From Lysobacteraceae bacterium (lineage in GTDB: Bacteria; Pseudomonadota; Gammaproteobacteria; Steroidobacterales; Steroidobacteraceae): a stretch of DNA of 11,810 bases. The position numbers and the translations under genes are program-made. The notes beneath the pieces were generated by a model. That model was not told where the DNA came from. It saw nothing but the letters and a program-made list of their open reading frames with translations, and made no database searches. Positions 6,214-11,810 of this stretch are shown piece by piece. Positions within the stretch are counted from its first letter, which is position 1. Every line of letters begins with the position of its first letter. Location: assembly GCA_012516015.1 (NCBI GenBank), contig JAAYXG010000457.1:1-11810 (forward strand). The letters are read 5' to 3'.

Positions 6214-6554
6214 GTCTCGCCCTCGCGGCCGTCCACATGATCGGTGCCCGTCAAGCCGCGCGCGGCCAGGATGACGACGAGCAGGAGCGCCGTCGTCGCG
6301 AAGCTAATGACGATCGCGGTCAAGACCAGCGCCTGCGGTACGGGATCCGCGTAGTGCTCGGCGATGGCCGGCGCACCGATATCGAGAATCGGCGCACGAT
6401 CGATCGCGAGCCGGCCCATGGCGAAAATAAAGAGGTTGATCGCGTACGAGAGCAGCGCGAGGCCCATGATGACTTGAAACGTGCGCGGCCTGAGGAGCAG
6501 CCAAACGCCCGAGCCCGTCAAGACGCCGATCGCAAGTGCGAAGATGGCTTCCAT
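6210..6554 (-). CDS. mrpC: Na+/H+ antiporter subunit MrpC (NuoK-like)
   Basis: This 114-aa subunit C is homologous to complex I NuoK. Three membrane helices lie at about 2-21, 26-46 and 75-98. Family motifs are RTFQVIMGLALLSYAINLFIF (24-44) and DPVPQALVLTAIVISFA (70-86), the latter nearly diagnostic for MrpC. The C-terminus is short and acidic (DHVDGREGET). The ATG start shares its A with the mrpAB stop (TGATG, 1-nt overlap) and the stop overlaps the mrpD GTG. In the Mrp architecture MrpC sits between the MrpA and MrpD modules and contributes to the lateral proton path. Confidence 0.96.
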   Translation of the reverse strand: MEAIFALAIGVLTGSGVWLLLRPRTFQVIMGLALLSYAINLFIFAMGRLAIDRAPILDIGAPAIAEHYADPVPQALVLTAIVISFATTALLLVVILAARGLTGTDHVDGREGET

Positions 6555-9484
6555 CAGCGTTCGACCTCCGCAGCCGCAGCTTCGACACGCACGCCCGACT
6601 GCGCCGGTGCCGCGACGGGGCGCCGATAGCTACGCAGCGATTGGTGAGCGAGCGCGACGAGCATCAGCACCGTCGCGCCGACCACGAGCATATAGACGCC
6701 GATGTCGAACCAGAGCGTCGTAGACAAATGGACCGTGCCGATCAGCGGCAAGTGCAGATCATAAGTATGACTCGTGAGGAACGTGCTCGAAGCGAACCAT
6801 GCCGCGACACCGGCCGTGCCCGCGGCGAGCAAACCGATCGAGATCCAGTAGAGCGGCTGCAGCCGCGTTCGCGCTTCCACCCAGAGCGCACCGCCGACCA
6901 TGTACTGCACGATAACGGCGGTCGCGAGCACGAGGCCGCCGATGAAGCCGCCGCCCGGCAAGTTGTGGCCGCGCAAGAGAAAGAACACGGATACCAAACC
7001 GGCCATCGGCAGCAGCAGCCGCACGAGCACGGCCGGAACCATCATGAAGCCGGAAGGCAGTTTCTCATTCGGGTCCGCCGCGAGCTGCGAACGACGCTCG
7101 AGATCTTCGCGCTGCGCTCGCGGCAGGCCGACGCTCTCGACCGCGGGACGGAAGCGTCGCAGGAGCGCGTAGACGGTCAGCGCGACGATGCCGACGACGG
7201 TGATCTCTCCGAACGTATCGAACGCACGAAAATCGACGAGGATCACGTTGACGACGTTGCCGCCGCCTGCCTGCGGCAGGGAGTGCTCCACGAAGAACGA
7301 CGAGAGATCGAGCATGCGCGGACGCGTGAGCACCGCGAATACGAGACTTGCCATTCCTCCGCCGACCGCGAACGCAATCAGAAAGTCGCGCGCACGTCGA
7401 GCACGGGCCCGCACCGTACGCCTGCGCGGATCATCCATCTCGATCCGCCGCGGGAGCCAACGAAGCCCGAGCAGAATCAATACGACCGTCACGACCTCCA
7501 CTGTGATCTGCGTGAGCGCGAGATCCGGCGCGGAGAACCACGCGAACGTCAGACACGTAATCAACCCAGTGCCGCCAACCATGATGAGCGCCGCGAGCCG
7601 GTGATACTTGGCTTGGAATGCCGCGCCGATCGCACAAGCCGCGCCGACCGCCCATAACACCGCGAACGGAGGATCGACGCGCGAGACCGCCATCGTGCCC
7701 CAAGCGACGCCGTCCGCGTACACGCCTAGGAACGCAACGCCGGCAGCGATACCGACGATCAAGACGAGCTGCGGCTGCAAGCGCCGCGAAGAGATGAGCC
7801 GCTGCACGAAGCCCGCGAGGCGAATGAGACGAATGATCATCACATCGAAGGTGCGGCGGCCGTCGAAGCGCGAAATGAAGGGCGTGCGGCCATGCGCACG
7901 GCGCCGATAAAAATAGAGCGCCGCATAGATAAGGAAGCCGCCTACGAGCGCGAGCACGCTCATGAGGAGCGGCAGCGTCAGTCCGTGCCACACGGCAAGG
8001 CTGTAAGTCGGCGTCTCATCCCCCAGAATCGCGCGTGTCGCGGTCTCCAGAATCGGACCGACCGTCTTGCCCGGAAGAATCCCGACGAGCAGACAGGCGA
8101 GCACGAGCAACGCGCTCGGTACGAGCATGCCGCGCGTCGGCTCGTGCGGTGCGCGGGGCAGATCCTCGGCCGGCGGGCCGAAGAACACTTGGTGGATGAG
8201 CCGCAGCGAATACGCGACGCTGAACATACCGGCGAGCGTCGCCATCGCGGGCAGCGCCACGCGAACGGCTGGCCCGCCGCCGGCGAACACGGTCTCGGCG
8301 AAAAACATCTCCTTCGACAAGAACCCGTTGAGCAGCGGCACGCCTGCCATCGCGGCCGCGGCGACGGTTGCGAGTGTCGCCGTGATCGGCATCGCGTGCG
8401 CAAGACCGCTCAGCTTCTGCAAATCGCGTGTGCCGGTGCCGTGGTCGACGATACCTGCCGCCATGAAGAGCGAAGCCTTGAACGTCGCGTGATTCATCAT
8501 GTGAAAGATCGCGGCGACGAGCGCGAGCTGGCTGTTCATTCCGAGCAGAAGCGTGATGAGGCCGAGATGGCTAATCGTCGAATAAGCGAGCACGCCTTTC
8601 ATGTCCCGCTGAAACAGGGCGGAGAACGCGCCGAGAAGGAGCGTCAAGAGCCCCGCCAAACACACGATCCAGAACCAGAGGTCGGTACCGGACAGGCACG
8701 GCCACAGACGTGCGAGCAGGAACACGCCGGCCTTCACCATCGTCGCGGAATGAAGGTATGCCGAAACGGGCGTCGGCGCCGCCATCGCATGCGGCAGCCA
8801 GAAGTGAAACGGGAATTGCGCGCTCTTCGTGAGCGCGCCGAGCAGCACCAGGATCAGAATCGCCGGATACCAGGGATGCGCGCGGATCACATCGCCCGCG
8901 GCGAGCACGTGGTCCAGATCGTAACCCCCTGCCACCTCGCCCAGCAGCAGCACGGCGCCGAGCAGGGCGAGACCGCCCATCGCGGTCACCGTGAGCGCGG
9001 TGCGCGCGCCGTGACGGGCTTCGCTCAGGTGGTACCAATAGGCGATGAGCATGAACGAGGTCAGACTCGTCAGCTCCCAGAAGACGACGAGCTGGATCAG
9101 ATTGCCGGAGAGCACGATGCCGACCATCGCGCCCATGAACGCCAGCAGGAAGGAGAAAAAACGCGGCACCGGATCGGCGGGCGACATGTAATAACGCGCA
9201 TAGAGCACGACGAGCGCGCCCATGAACGTCACGAGCATCGCGAACATCCAGGCGTAGCCGTCCATGCGGAAATACAGGTCGAGGCCGAATTGCGGCAGCC
9301 AAGGAACGTCGAAGCGGATCACTTCGCCGCTCGCAACTTCCGGGTAGCAGTCGGCGACGAGCACGGCGCAGGTCACCGCGACGAGACCGGCGAGCCATGC
9401 TTCGGCGTTGCGGGCGTTCGACGGCAGGAATGCCGCGATGACGCTGCCGAGGAAAGGCAGCAGGACGATTAAGCCGAGCGACAT
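6554..9484 (-). CDS. mrpA: Fused Na+/H+ antiporter subunit MrpA-MrpB
   Basis: This 976-aa protein combines MrpA and MrpB, the group 2 form (PhaA/PhaAB). Residues 1-~520 are the NuoL-like antiporter module: Glu137 (VVFWELTS), Lys220 ([17 protein letters not shown]), His245 and Lys251 (HSATMVKAG), then [14 protein letters not shown] (327-340) and [11 protein letters not shown] (385-395). Residues ~570-780 are the MrpA C-terminal NuoJ-like part, with [15 protein letters not shown] (651-665; Asp654, Glu663) and [16 protein letters not shown] (750-765; Asp751, Asp756, Glu760). Residues ~810-950 are the MnhB domain, with the hallmark [16 protein letters not shown] (836-851). No stop or frame change occurs between the A and B parts. 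The ATG at 9484 has GGAG 9 nt upstream. It heads the operon; its stop TGA overlaps the mrpC ATG by one base. Together with MrpD it would carry the proton pathways driving Na+ (or K+) export. Confidence 0.97.
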   Translation of the reverse strand: MSLGLIVLLPFLGSVIAAFLPSNARNAEAWLAGLVAVTCAVLVADCYPEVASGEVIRFDVPWLPQFGLDLYFRMDGYAWMFAMLVTFMGALVVLYARYYMSPADPVPRFFSFLLAFMGAMVGIVLSGNLIQLVVFWELTSLTSFMLIAYWYHLSEARHGARTALTVTAMGGLALLGAVLLLGEVAGGYDLDHVLAAGDVIRAHPWYPAILILVLLGALTKSAQFPFHFWLPHAMAAPTPVSAYLHSATMVKAGVFLLARLWPCLSGTDLWFWIVCLAGLLTLLLGAFSALFQRDMKGVLAYSTISHLGLITLLLGMNSQLALVAAIFHMMNHATFKASLFMAAGIVDHGTGTRDLQKLSGLAHAMPITATLATVAAAAMAGVPLLNGFLSKEMFFAETVFAGGGPAVRVALPAMATLAGMFSVAYSLRLIHQVFFGPPAEDLPRAPHEPTRGMLVPSALLVLACLLVGILPGKTVGPILETATRAILGDETPTYSLAVWHGLTLPLLMSVLALVGGFLIYAALYFYRRRAHGRTPFISRFDGRRTFDVMIIRLIRLAGFVQRLISSRRLQPQLVLIVGIAAGVAFLGVYADGVAWGTMAVSRVDPPFAVLWAVGAACAIGAAFQAKYHRLAALIMVGGTGLITCLTFAWFSAPDLALTQITVEVVTVVLILLGLRWLPRRIEMDDPRRRTVRARARRARDFLIAFAVGGGMASLVFAVLTRPRMLDLSSFFVEHSLPQAGGGNVVNVILVDFRAFDTFGEITVVGIVALTVYALLRRFRPAVESVGLPRAQREDLERRSQLAADPNEKLPSGFMMVPAVLVRLLLPMAGLVSVFFLLRGHNLPGGGFIGGLVLATAVIVQYMVGGALWVEARTRLQPLYWISIGLLAAGTAGVAAWFASSTFLTSHTYDLHLPLIGTVHLSTTLWFDIGVYMLVVGATVLMLVALAHQSLRSYRRPVAAPAQSGVRVEAAAAEVER

Positions 9485-9493
9485 CGCTTATCG

Positions 9494-9497
9494 CTCC
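9494..9497 (-). promoter_or_regulatory. Ribosome binding site of the mrp operon (GGAG)
   Basis: The minus-strand GGAG lies 9 nt before the mrpAB ATG at 9484, within CCGGAGCGATAAGCG. It is the only clear Shine-Dalgarno sequence at the head of the antiporter genes; later mrp starts rely on stop/start overlap. Confidence 0.6.
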
Positions 9498-9540
9498 GGC
9501 GCACTCGGCAAGGGACCGCGTCGTGAGATATGGGCATGCA

Positions 9541-9591
9541 CGAACAGGCAATGCGTACGGCGACGCGCCGGCGCTCGTGCTTTCCTGTTCG
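9541..9591 (-). ncRNA. Candidate structured 5' leader element of mrpAB
   Basis: The perfect 8-bp arms CGAACAGG (9541-9548) and CCTGTTCG (9584-9591) enclose an inner 5-bp hairpin, CGGCG-ACG-CGCCG (9558-9570). On the mrp transcript this nested stem would end 56 nt before the start codon. It could be a cis-acting regulatory RNA, a protein-binding dyad or simply a GC-rich coincidence. It has no U-tract, so it is not an intrinsic attenuator in the usual sense. Confidence 0.35.
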
Positions 9592-9861
9592 ATGTCCCCT
9601 TCTCATACCTACTGTCCCATGAAAGAACGCCTGCAAGCACGGGCGACTACGCGAGCGATGTGGTTATCCGTTGCGCGCTAGAACACTTCCCCCGGTGCCG
9701 TAGCACCACACAGGCGAGCTTTGCCGCGCCTCGAACGCCGAGGCGAACGGCGAAAGTCAGAACGGATGATAACGGGCGTGGATGCGATGCGCACGAAATT
9801 CGCGCCGCGACGAGGCGAGGTGTGCGCGAAATGGCCGTCGCGCGGCTCGAGCGTATATCCC

Positions 9862-9881
9862 GTCGAAGCCGACGCTTCGAC
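9862..9881 (-). terminator. Stem-loop after aer (probable transcript end)
   Basis: GTCGAAGC (9862-9869) and GCTTCGAC (9874-9881) are perfect 8-bp complements around a 4-base loop, starting about 30 nt past the aer stop codon. A second GC hairpin, GGGG-AGT-CCCC (9884-9894), lies between it and the gene. The position fits a terminator, but no T-run follows on the minus strand; it may instead block exonucleases. Confidence 0.45.
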
Positions 9882-9911
9882 CCGGGGAGTCCCCACGCCT
9901 CGCTCGGCGGA

Positions 9912-11543
9912 CTATGCCGCGCGCCTGAAGCGCTCTTCTCGAGCCGGAACACCCACGTCGGCGGTCGGGGCATCCGCACGTGCGACCGAAAATGCCGACG
10001 TGGCGAGGACGACTTGCTCGCTCTGGGCCTCGAGTTGACGCGTCGCGTGCCGGGTCTGGTGGGCCATTTCGGCATCTTGCTGGACGATCTCGTCCATCTT
10101 CGCGACCGCGCGATTGATCTGCTCGATGCCGGCATGCTGCTCCCGGCTCGCCGCATCGATGGCGGCGATGATCTCGCTTACTTTGCCGACCGACACGATG
10201 GCATCGTTCATGCGCCGCTCCGCCTCCCCGGCAAGCTCGGCGCCTTGCTCCATGCGCGCAACGGAGCTATCGATCAGGTCGCGGATTTCCCTCGAGGACG
10301 CCGCGGAGCGCTGCGCGAGATGGCGTACCTCCTGCGCGACGACCGCGAAGCCGCGGCCCTGGTCGCCGGCCCTTGCGGCTTCGACCGCCGCATTGAGAGC
10401 GAGCAGGTTGGTTTGAAATGCAATGCTGTCGATGACCCCCACGATGTCCGCGATGCGCTTCGAGGCGTCCCTGATCTCGACCATCGTATGGACGAGCTTG
10501 TCGACGACGTTGCCGGCATTCTGCGTCGTCGCAGCAGAGCCGTTCGCGAGATCGCTGGCTTGCACCGCGCTTTCCGCATTGCGCGTCACCGCGATCGTGA
10601 GCTGCTCGATCGAAGCTGCGGTTTCCTCCAGGCTTGCCGCGTGCTCGTTCGCGCGATCGGCGAGTTGCATGTTCGACTCGACGATCGAACGCACGGTGGT
10701 GCGCATGTCGGAGGCGGCATCGAGCGAATCTTTGAGCACGCCCGTGAACTTTGTACCGAGCTGATCGAGGAGCGCAGCAAGCTGCCGCAGCTCCTTGTCG
10801 CCACGCTCCTCGAAACGAGCGGCGACATTGCCGGACACGAGATCGAGCGCTGCGGCGGCGAGCGCTCGCATCGGTCGAACGACTCGCGATCTAATATAGA
10901 AGACGTTCGAGATGCCGATCGCTGCGCCGCCGAGCGCGATCATCGCCAACGCCTTCAAAGCGCCGCCCGCAAGCGATTCGGAGAACCAGGCCGTGAGGCC
11001 GATCGCGAGAAACATGAGCGCCATCGTACCGACGAAAATGAAAGTACCGGTCTCGAGCCCTATGTCCAGTAGCTGCCGCACTCCGCGTGCGAGCCCTGAC
11101 TCTGCGTGCTTACCGTTCTCGAAGCGTGCCTGGATCCTGCCCGCACGAATGTCGGCGTAGAGCCGAGCGGCCCGACTGATCTCGTCGGCGGAAGCCTTCA
11201 CGCGCACGGACATGTAACCCGCGATACGCCCGCCCTGAAGGATCGGCGTGATATTGGCGCGCACCCAATAGTAGCCGCCGTCCTTGCGCCGATTCTTGAC
11301 GATGCCGCTCCAAGGGCGTCCGCTCTGGATCGTCGCCCACAAATCGGCAAAGACCTCGCGCGGCATGTCCGGATGGCGAACGAGGCGATGCGGCTGCCCG
11401 AGGACCTCTTCAAGTTCGTAGCCGCTCGAGCGCAAGAACGCCGGATTGGCATACGTGATCCTGCTGGACGGATCGGTATGGGTGATAATGACTTCGCCGT
11501 CGGGGAGGACGTACTCGCGATCGTTAACGGGACGCTGGCTCAT
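9912..11543 (-). CDS. aer: Aer-like PAS-domain aerotaxis/energy-taxis receptor
   Basis: This 543-aa methyl-accepting-type receptor is close to E. coli Aer in architecture. It has an N-terminal cytoplasmic PAS domain (about 10-118), two adjacent membrane helices (about 166-186 and 195-215) with almost no periplasmic part, a HAMP region (about 215-270) and a long signalling coiled coil whose tip is at about 367-413 ([20 protein letters not shown]). The PAS domain keeps VRHPDMP (55-61) and [12 protein letters not shown] (78-89). Asn33, Arg56, His57, Asp59 and Trp69 align with E. coli Aer positions linked to FAD binding, so a redox-sensing FAD is predicted. There is no C-terminal CheR-tethering pentapeptide; the tail is basic (EERFRRAA). 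I preferred ATG at 11543 ([10 protein letters not shown]) because it matches the family N-terminus; an in-frame GTG at 11579 would add 12 residues without a Shine-Dalgarno sequence. Confidence 0.93.
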   Translation of the reverse strand: MSQRPVNDREYVLPDGEVIITHTDPSSRITYANPAFLRSSGYELEEVLGQPHRLVRHPDMPREVFADLWATIQSGRPWSGIVKNRRKDGGYYWVRANITPILQGGRIAGYMSVRVKASADEISRAARLYADIRAGRIQARFENGKHAESGLARGVRQLLDIGLETGTFIFVGTMALMFLAIGLTAWFSESLAGGALKALAMIALGGAAIGISNVFYIRSRVVRPMRALAAAALDLVSGNVAARFEERGDKELRQLAALLDQLGTKFTGVLKDSLDAASDMRTTVRSIVESNMQLADRANEHAASLEETAASIEQLTIAVTRNAESAVQASDLANGSAATTQNAGNVVDKLVHTMVEIRDASKRIADIVGVIDSIAFQTNLLALNAAVEAARAGDQGRGFAVVAQEVRHLAQRSAASSREIRDLIDSSVARMEQGAELAGEAERRMNDAIVSVGKVSEIIAAIDAASREQHAGIEQINRAVAKMDEIVQQDAEMAHQTRHATRQLEAQSEQVVLATSAFSVARADAPTADVGVPAREERFRRAA

Positions 11544-11594
11544 TTCCGAACTGAAAAGTAAGGAGGCTAATCGACTCACTTAGCGGCCGGTGGG

Positions 11595-11609
11595 GACATT
11601 CCTGATGTC
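11595..11609. promoter_or_regulatory. Dyad GACAT-N5-ATGTC in the divergent aer/lysozyme region
   Basis: GACAT (11595-11599) and ATGTC (11605-11609) form a perfect 5-bp inverted repeat with 10-bp centre-to-centre spacing, typical of a dimeric regulator's operator. It lies about 50 bp upstream of the aer start. Chance is a real alternative given the short arms. Confidence 0.3.
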
Positions 11610-11669
11610 GGGATCTCCCTGAATTTCGACACGGTGATAACGAAGCCCGGTATTCCGACGGCACTTACA

Positions 11670-11675
11670 TATAAT
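11670..11675 (+). promoter_or_regulatory. Perfect -10 box TATAAT for the right-edge gene
   Basis: TATAAT stands out in this high-GC region, inside TTACATATAATCCC. It predicts a start of transcription near 11682 and a leader of about 59 nt before the ATG at 11741. No good -35 hexamer is present at the usual 16-18 bp spacing (CCGGTA at 17), so the promoter may be activator-dependent. Confidence 0.5.
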
Positions 11676-11740
11676 CCCGTAACCGCGGCGGCGCAGAGAA
11701 CCTGCCGCTCCGATCTTCAAAAGTGTGTTGGAGTCAATCG

Positions 11741-11810
11741 ATGCTTCGTAAGACAGATCCCCGCGTGCTCGCGCTGCTCGCGTTGAGCCCGGCCGGCCTC
11801 ATGGTAACGA
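11741..11810 (+). CDS. N-terminus of a truncated gene, possibly a GH24-type lysozyme
   Basis: Only 23 codons are visible before the window ends. The ATG has a good ribosome site, GGAG at 11730-11733, 7 nt upstream, and a TATAAT box 66 nt upstream of the start. Residues 8-20 (RVLALLALSPAGL) resemble the N-terminal helix of phage-type GH24 lysozymes, in which LALSAAGL is followed by the catalytic-Glu segment; that diagnostic part lies beyond the edge. A signal-anchor helix of another protein would look similar. That a gene starts here is fairly sure; the product is a guess. Confidence 0.55.
   Translation, partial: MLRKTDPRVLALLALSPAGLMVT

Larger units (their letters stand above)
9485..9911 (-). 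promoter_or_regulatory. Non-coding leader/promoter region of the mrp operon
   Basis: These 427 bp between the aer stop and the mrpAB start hold no credible gene; open frames here are short, arginine-rich and motif-free. The region must contain the end of the aer transcript and, most likely, the mrp promoter. Dyads visible are an 8-bp inverted repeat at 9862-9881 next to aer, GGTGC-CGTA-GCACC at 9694-9707, TTCGCGC/GCGCGAA at 9799-9805 and 9824-9830, and a nested stem at 9541-9591 close to mrpAB. I see no convincing -35/-10 pair, and I do not recognise a known riboswitch class. Confidence 0.6.

Noticed and set aside
6536..7657. 373-aa plus-strand open frame antisense to the MrpB/C-terminal part of mrpAB
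   Set aside because: It is low-complexity and charged with no recognisable domain; the opposite strand carries the MnhB signature.
7892..9472. 526-aa plus-strand open frame antisense to mrpAB
   Set aside because: It is rich in Arg, His, Glu and Gln with no domain-like motif and lies fully opposite a strongly conserved gene. Long antisense frames are expected at this GC content.
4564..9484. NADH dehydrogenase (complex I) subunits
   Set aside because: The large subunits resemble NuoL/M/N and NuoK, but MrpE, MrpF, MrpG and MnhB signatures in the same operon identify an Mrp antiporter, and no hydrophilic Nuo subunits are present.
9485..9911. Known riboswitch or tRNA in the mrp leader
   Set aside because: I could not match the dyads to a cloverleaf or to a riboswitch consensus I know. 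It is kept only as a generic structured-leader candidate.
9647..10156. Minus-strand frames of 72-169 aa around the aer 3' end and mrp leader
   Set aside because: They are Arg/Ser-rich, out of frame with aer, have no motif or ribosome site, and contain stem-loop sequence.
9408..11072. 554-aa plus-strand open frame antisense to aer and the mrp leader
   Set aside because: Its composition is Arg/Asp/His-rich and motif-free, and it is the mirror of the receptor's codons.
1..11810. CRISPR array, insertion sequence or integrase
   Set aside because: There are no regularly spaced repeats, transposase or recombinase motifs, or target-site duplications in the window.

Overview
The window is high-GC DNA with tightly packed genes, most likely from a member of the Pseudomonadota. 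The clues are a fused MrpA-MrpB antiporter subunit (the group 2 Mrp arrangement), an Aer-type PAS chemoreceptor, an NnrU-family protein, and a REP-like intergenic inverted pair of a type common in proteobacterial genomes. I cannot name the genus from this sequence alone.

Layout, left to right. (1) 1-288: no convincing gene. (2) 289-1142, minus strand: a two-gene unit, a small DUF2007-like protein followed by an NnrU-family membrane protein, joined by an ATGA overlap. (3) 1252-2373, plus strand, divergent: a DUF3667-type zinc-ribbon membrane protein. (4) 2374-2646: a convergent intergenic region holding a REP-like inverted pair and several small stem-loops. (5) 9484 down to 2647, minus strand: a seven-subunit-equivalent Mrp (Mnh/Sha/Pha) Na+(K+)/H+ antiporter operon, mrpAB-mrpC-mrpD-mrpE-mrpF-mrpG. 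Every junction overlaps by 1 or 4 nt. It is followed by a two-helix 75-aa membrane protein of unknown function and a membrane-anchored thioredoxin. (6) 9485-9911: a non-coding leader with dyads, between aer and mrpA. (7) 9912-11543, minus strand: an Aer-like energy-taxis receptor. (8) 11580-11740: a divergent promoter region with a perfect TATAAT. (9) 11741 to the right edge, plus strand: the first 23 codons of a gene, possibly a GH24-type lysozyme.

How the genes fit together. The Mrp proteins assemble into one membrane complex that exchanges cytoplasmic Na+ (or K+) for external H+, supporting pH and sodium homeostasis. MrpAB and MrpD carry the complex I-like proton-channel lysines and glutamates, and MrpC is the NuoK-like subunit. 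The stop/start overlaps imply translational coupling and balanced stoichiometry. The Aer homologue upstream senses redox/energy state through a predicted FAD-PAS domain, so the proton-motive-force consumer and the energy sensor lie next to each other on the same strand, but the 427-bp gap argues for separate transcription. The two genes at the 3' end of the mrp operon are the most open part of the window. The rest is recognisable, ordinary chromosome, and I did not find a clearly new system.
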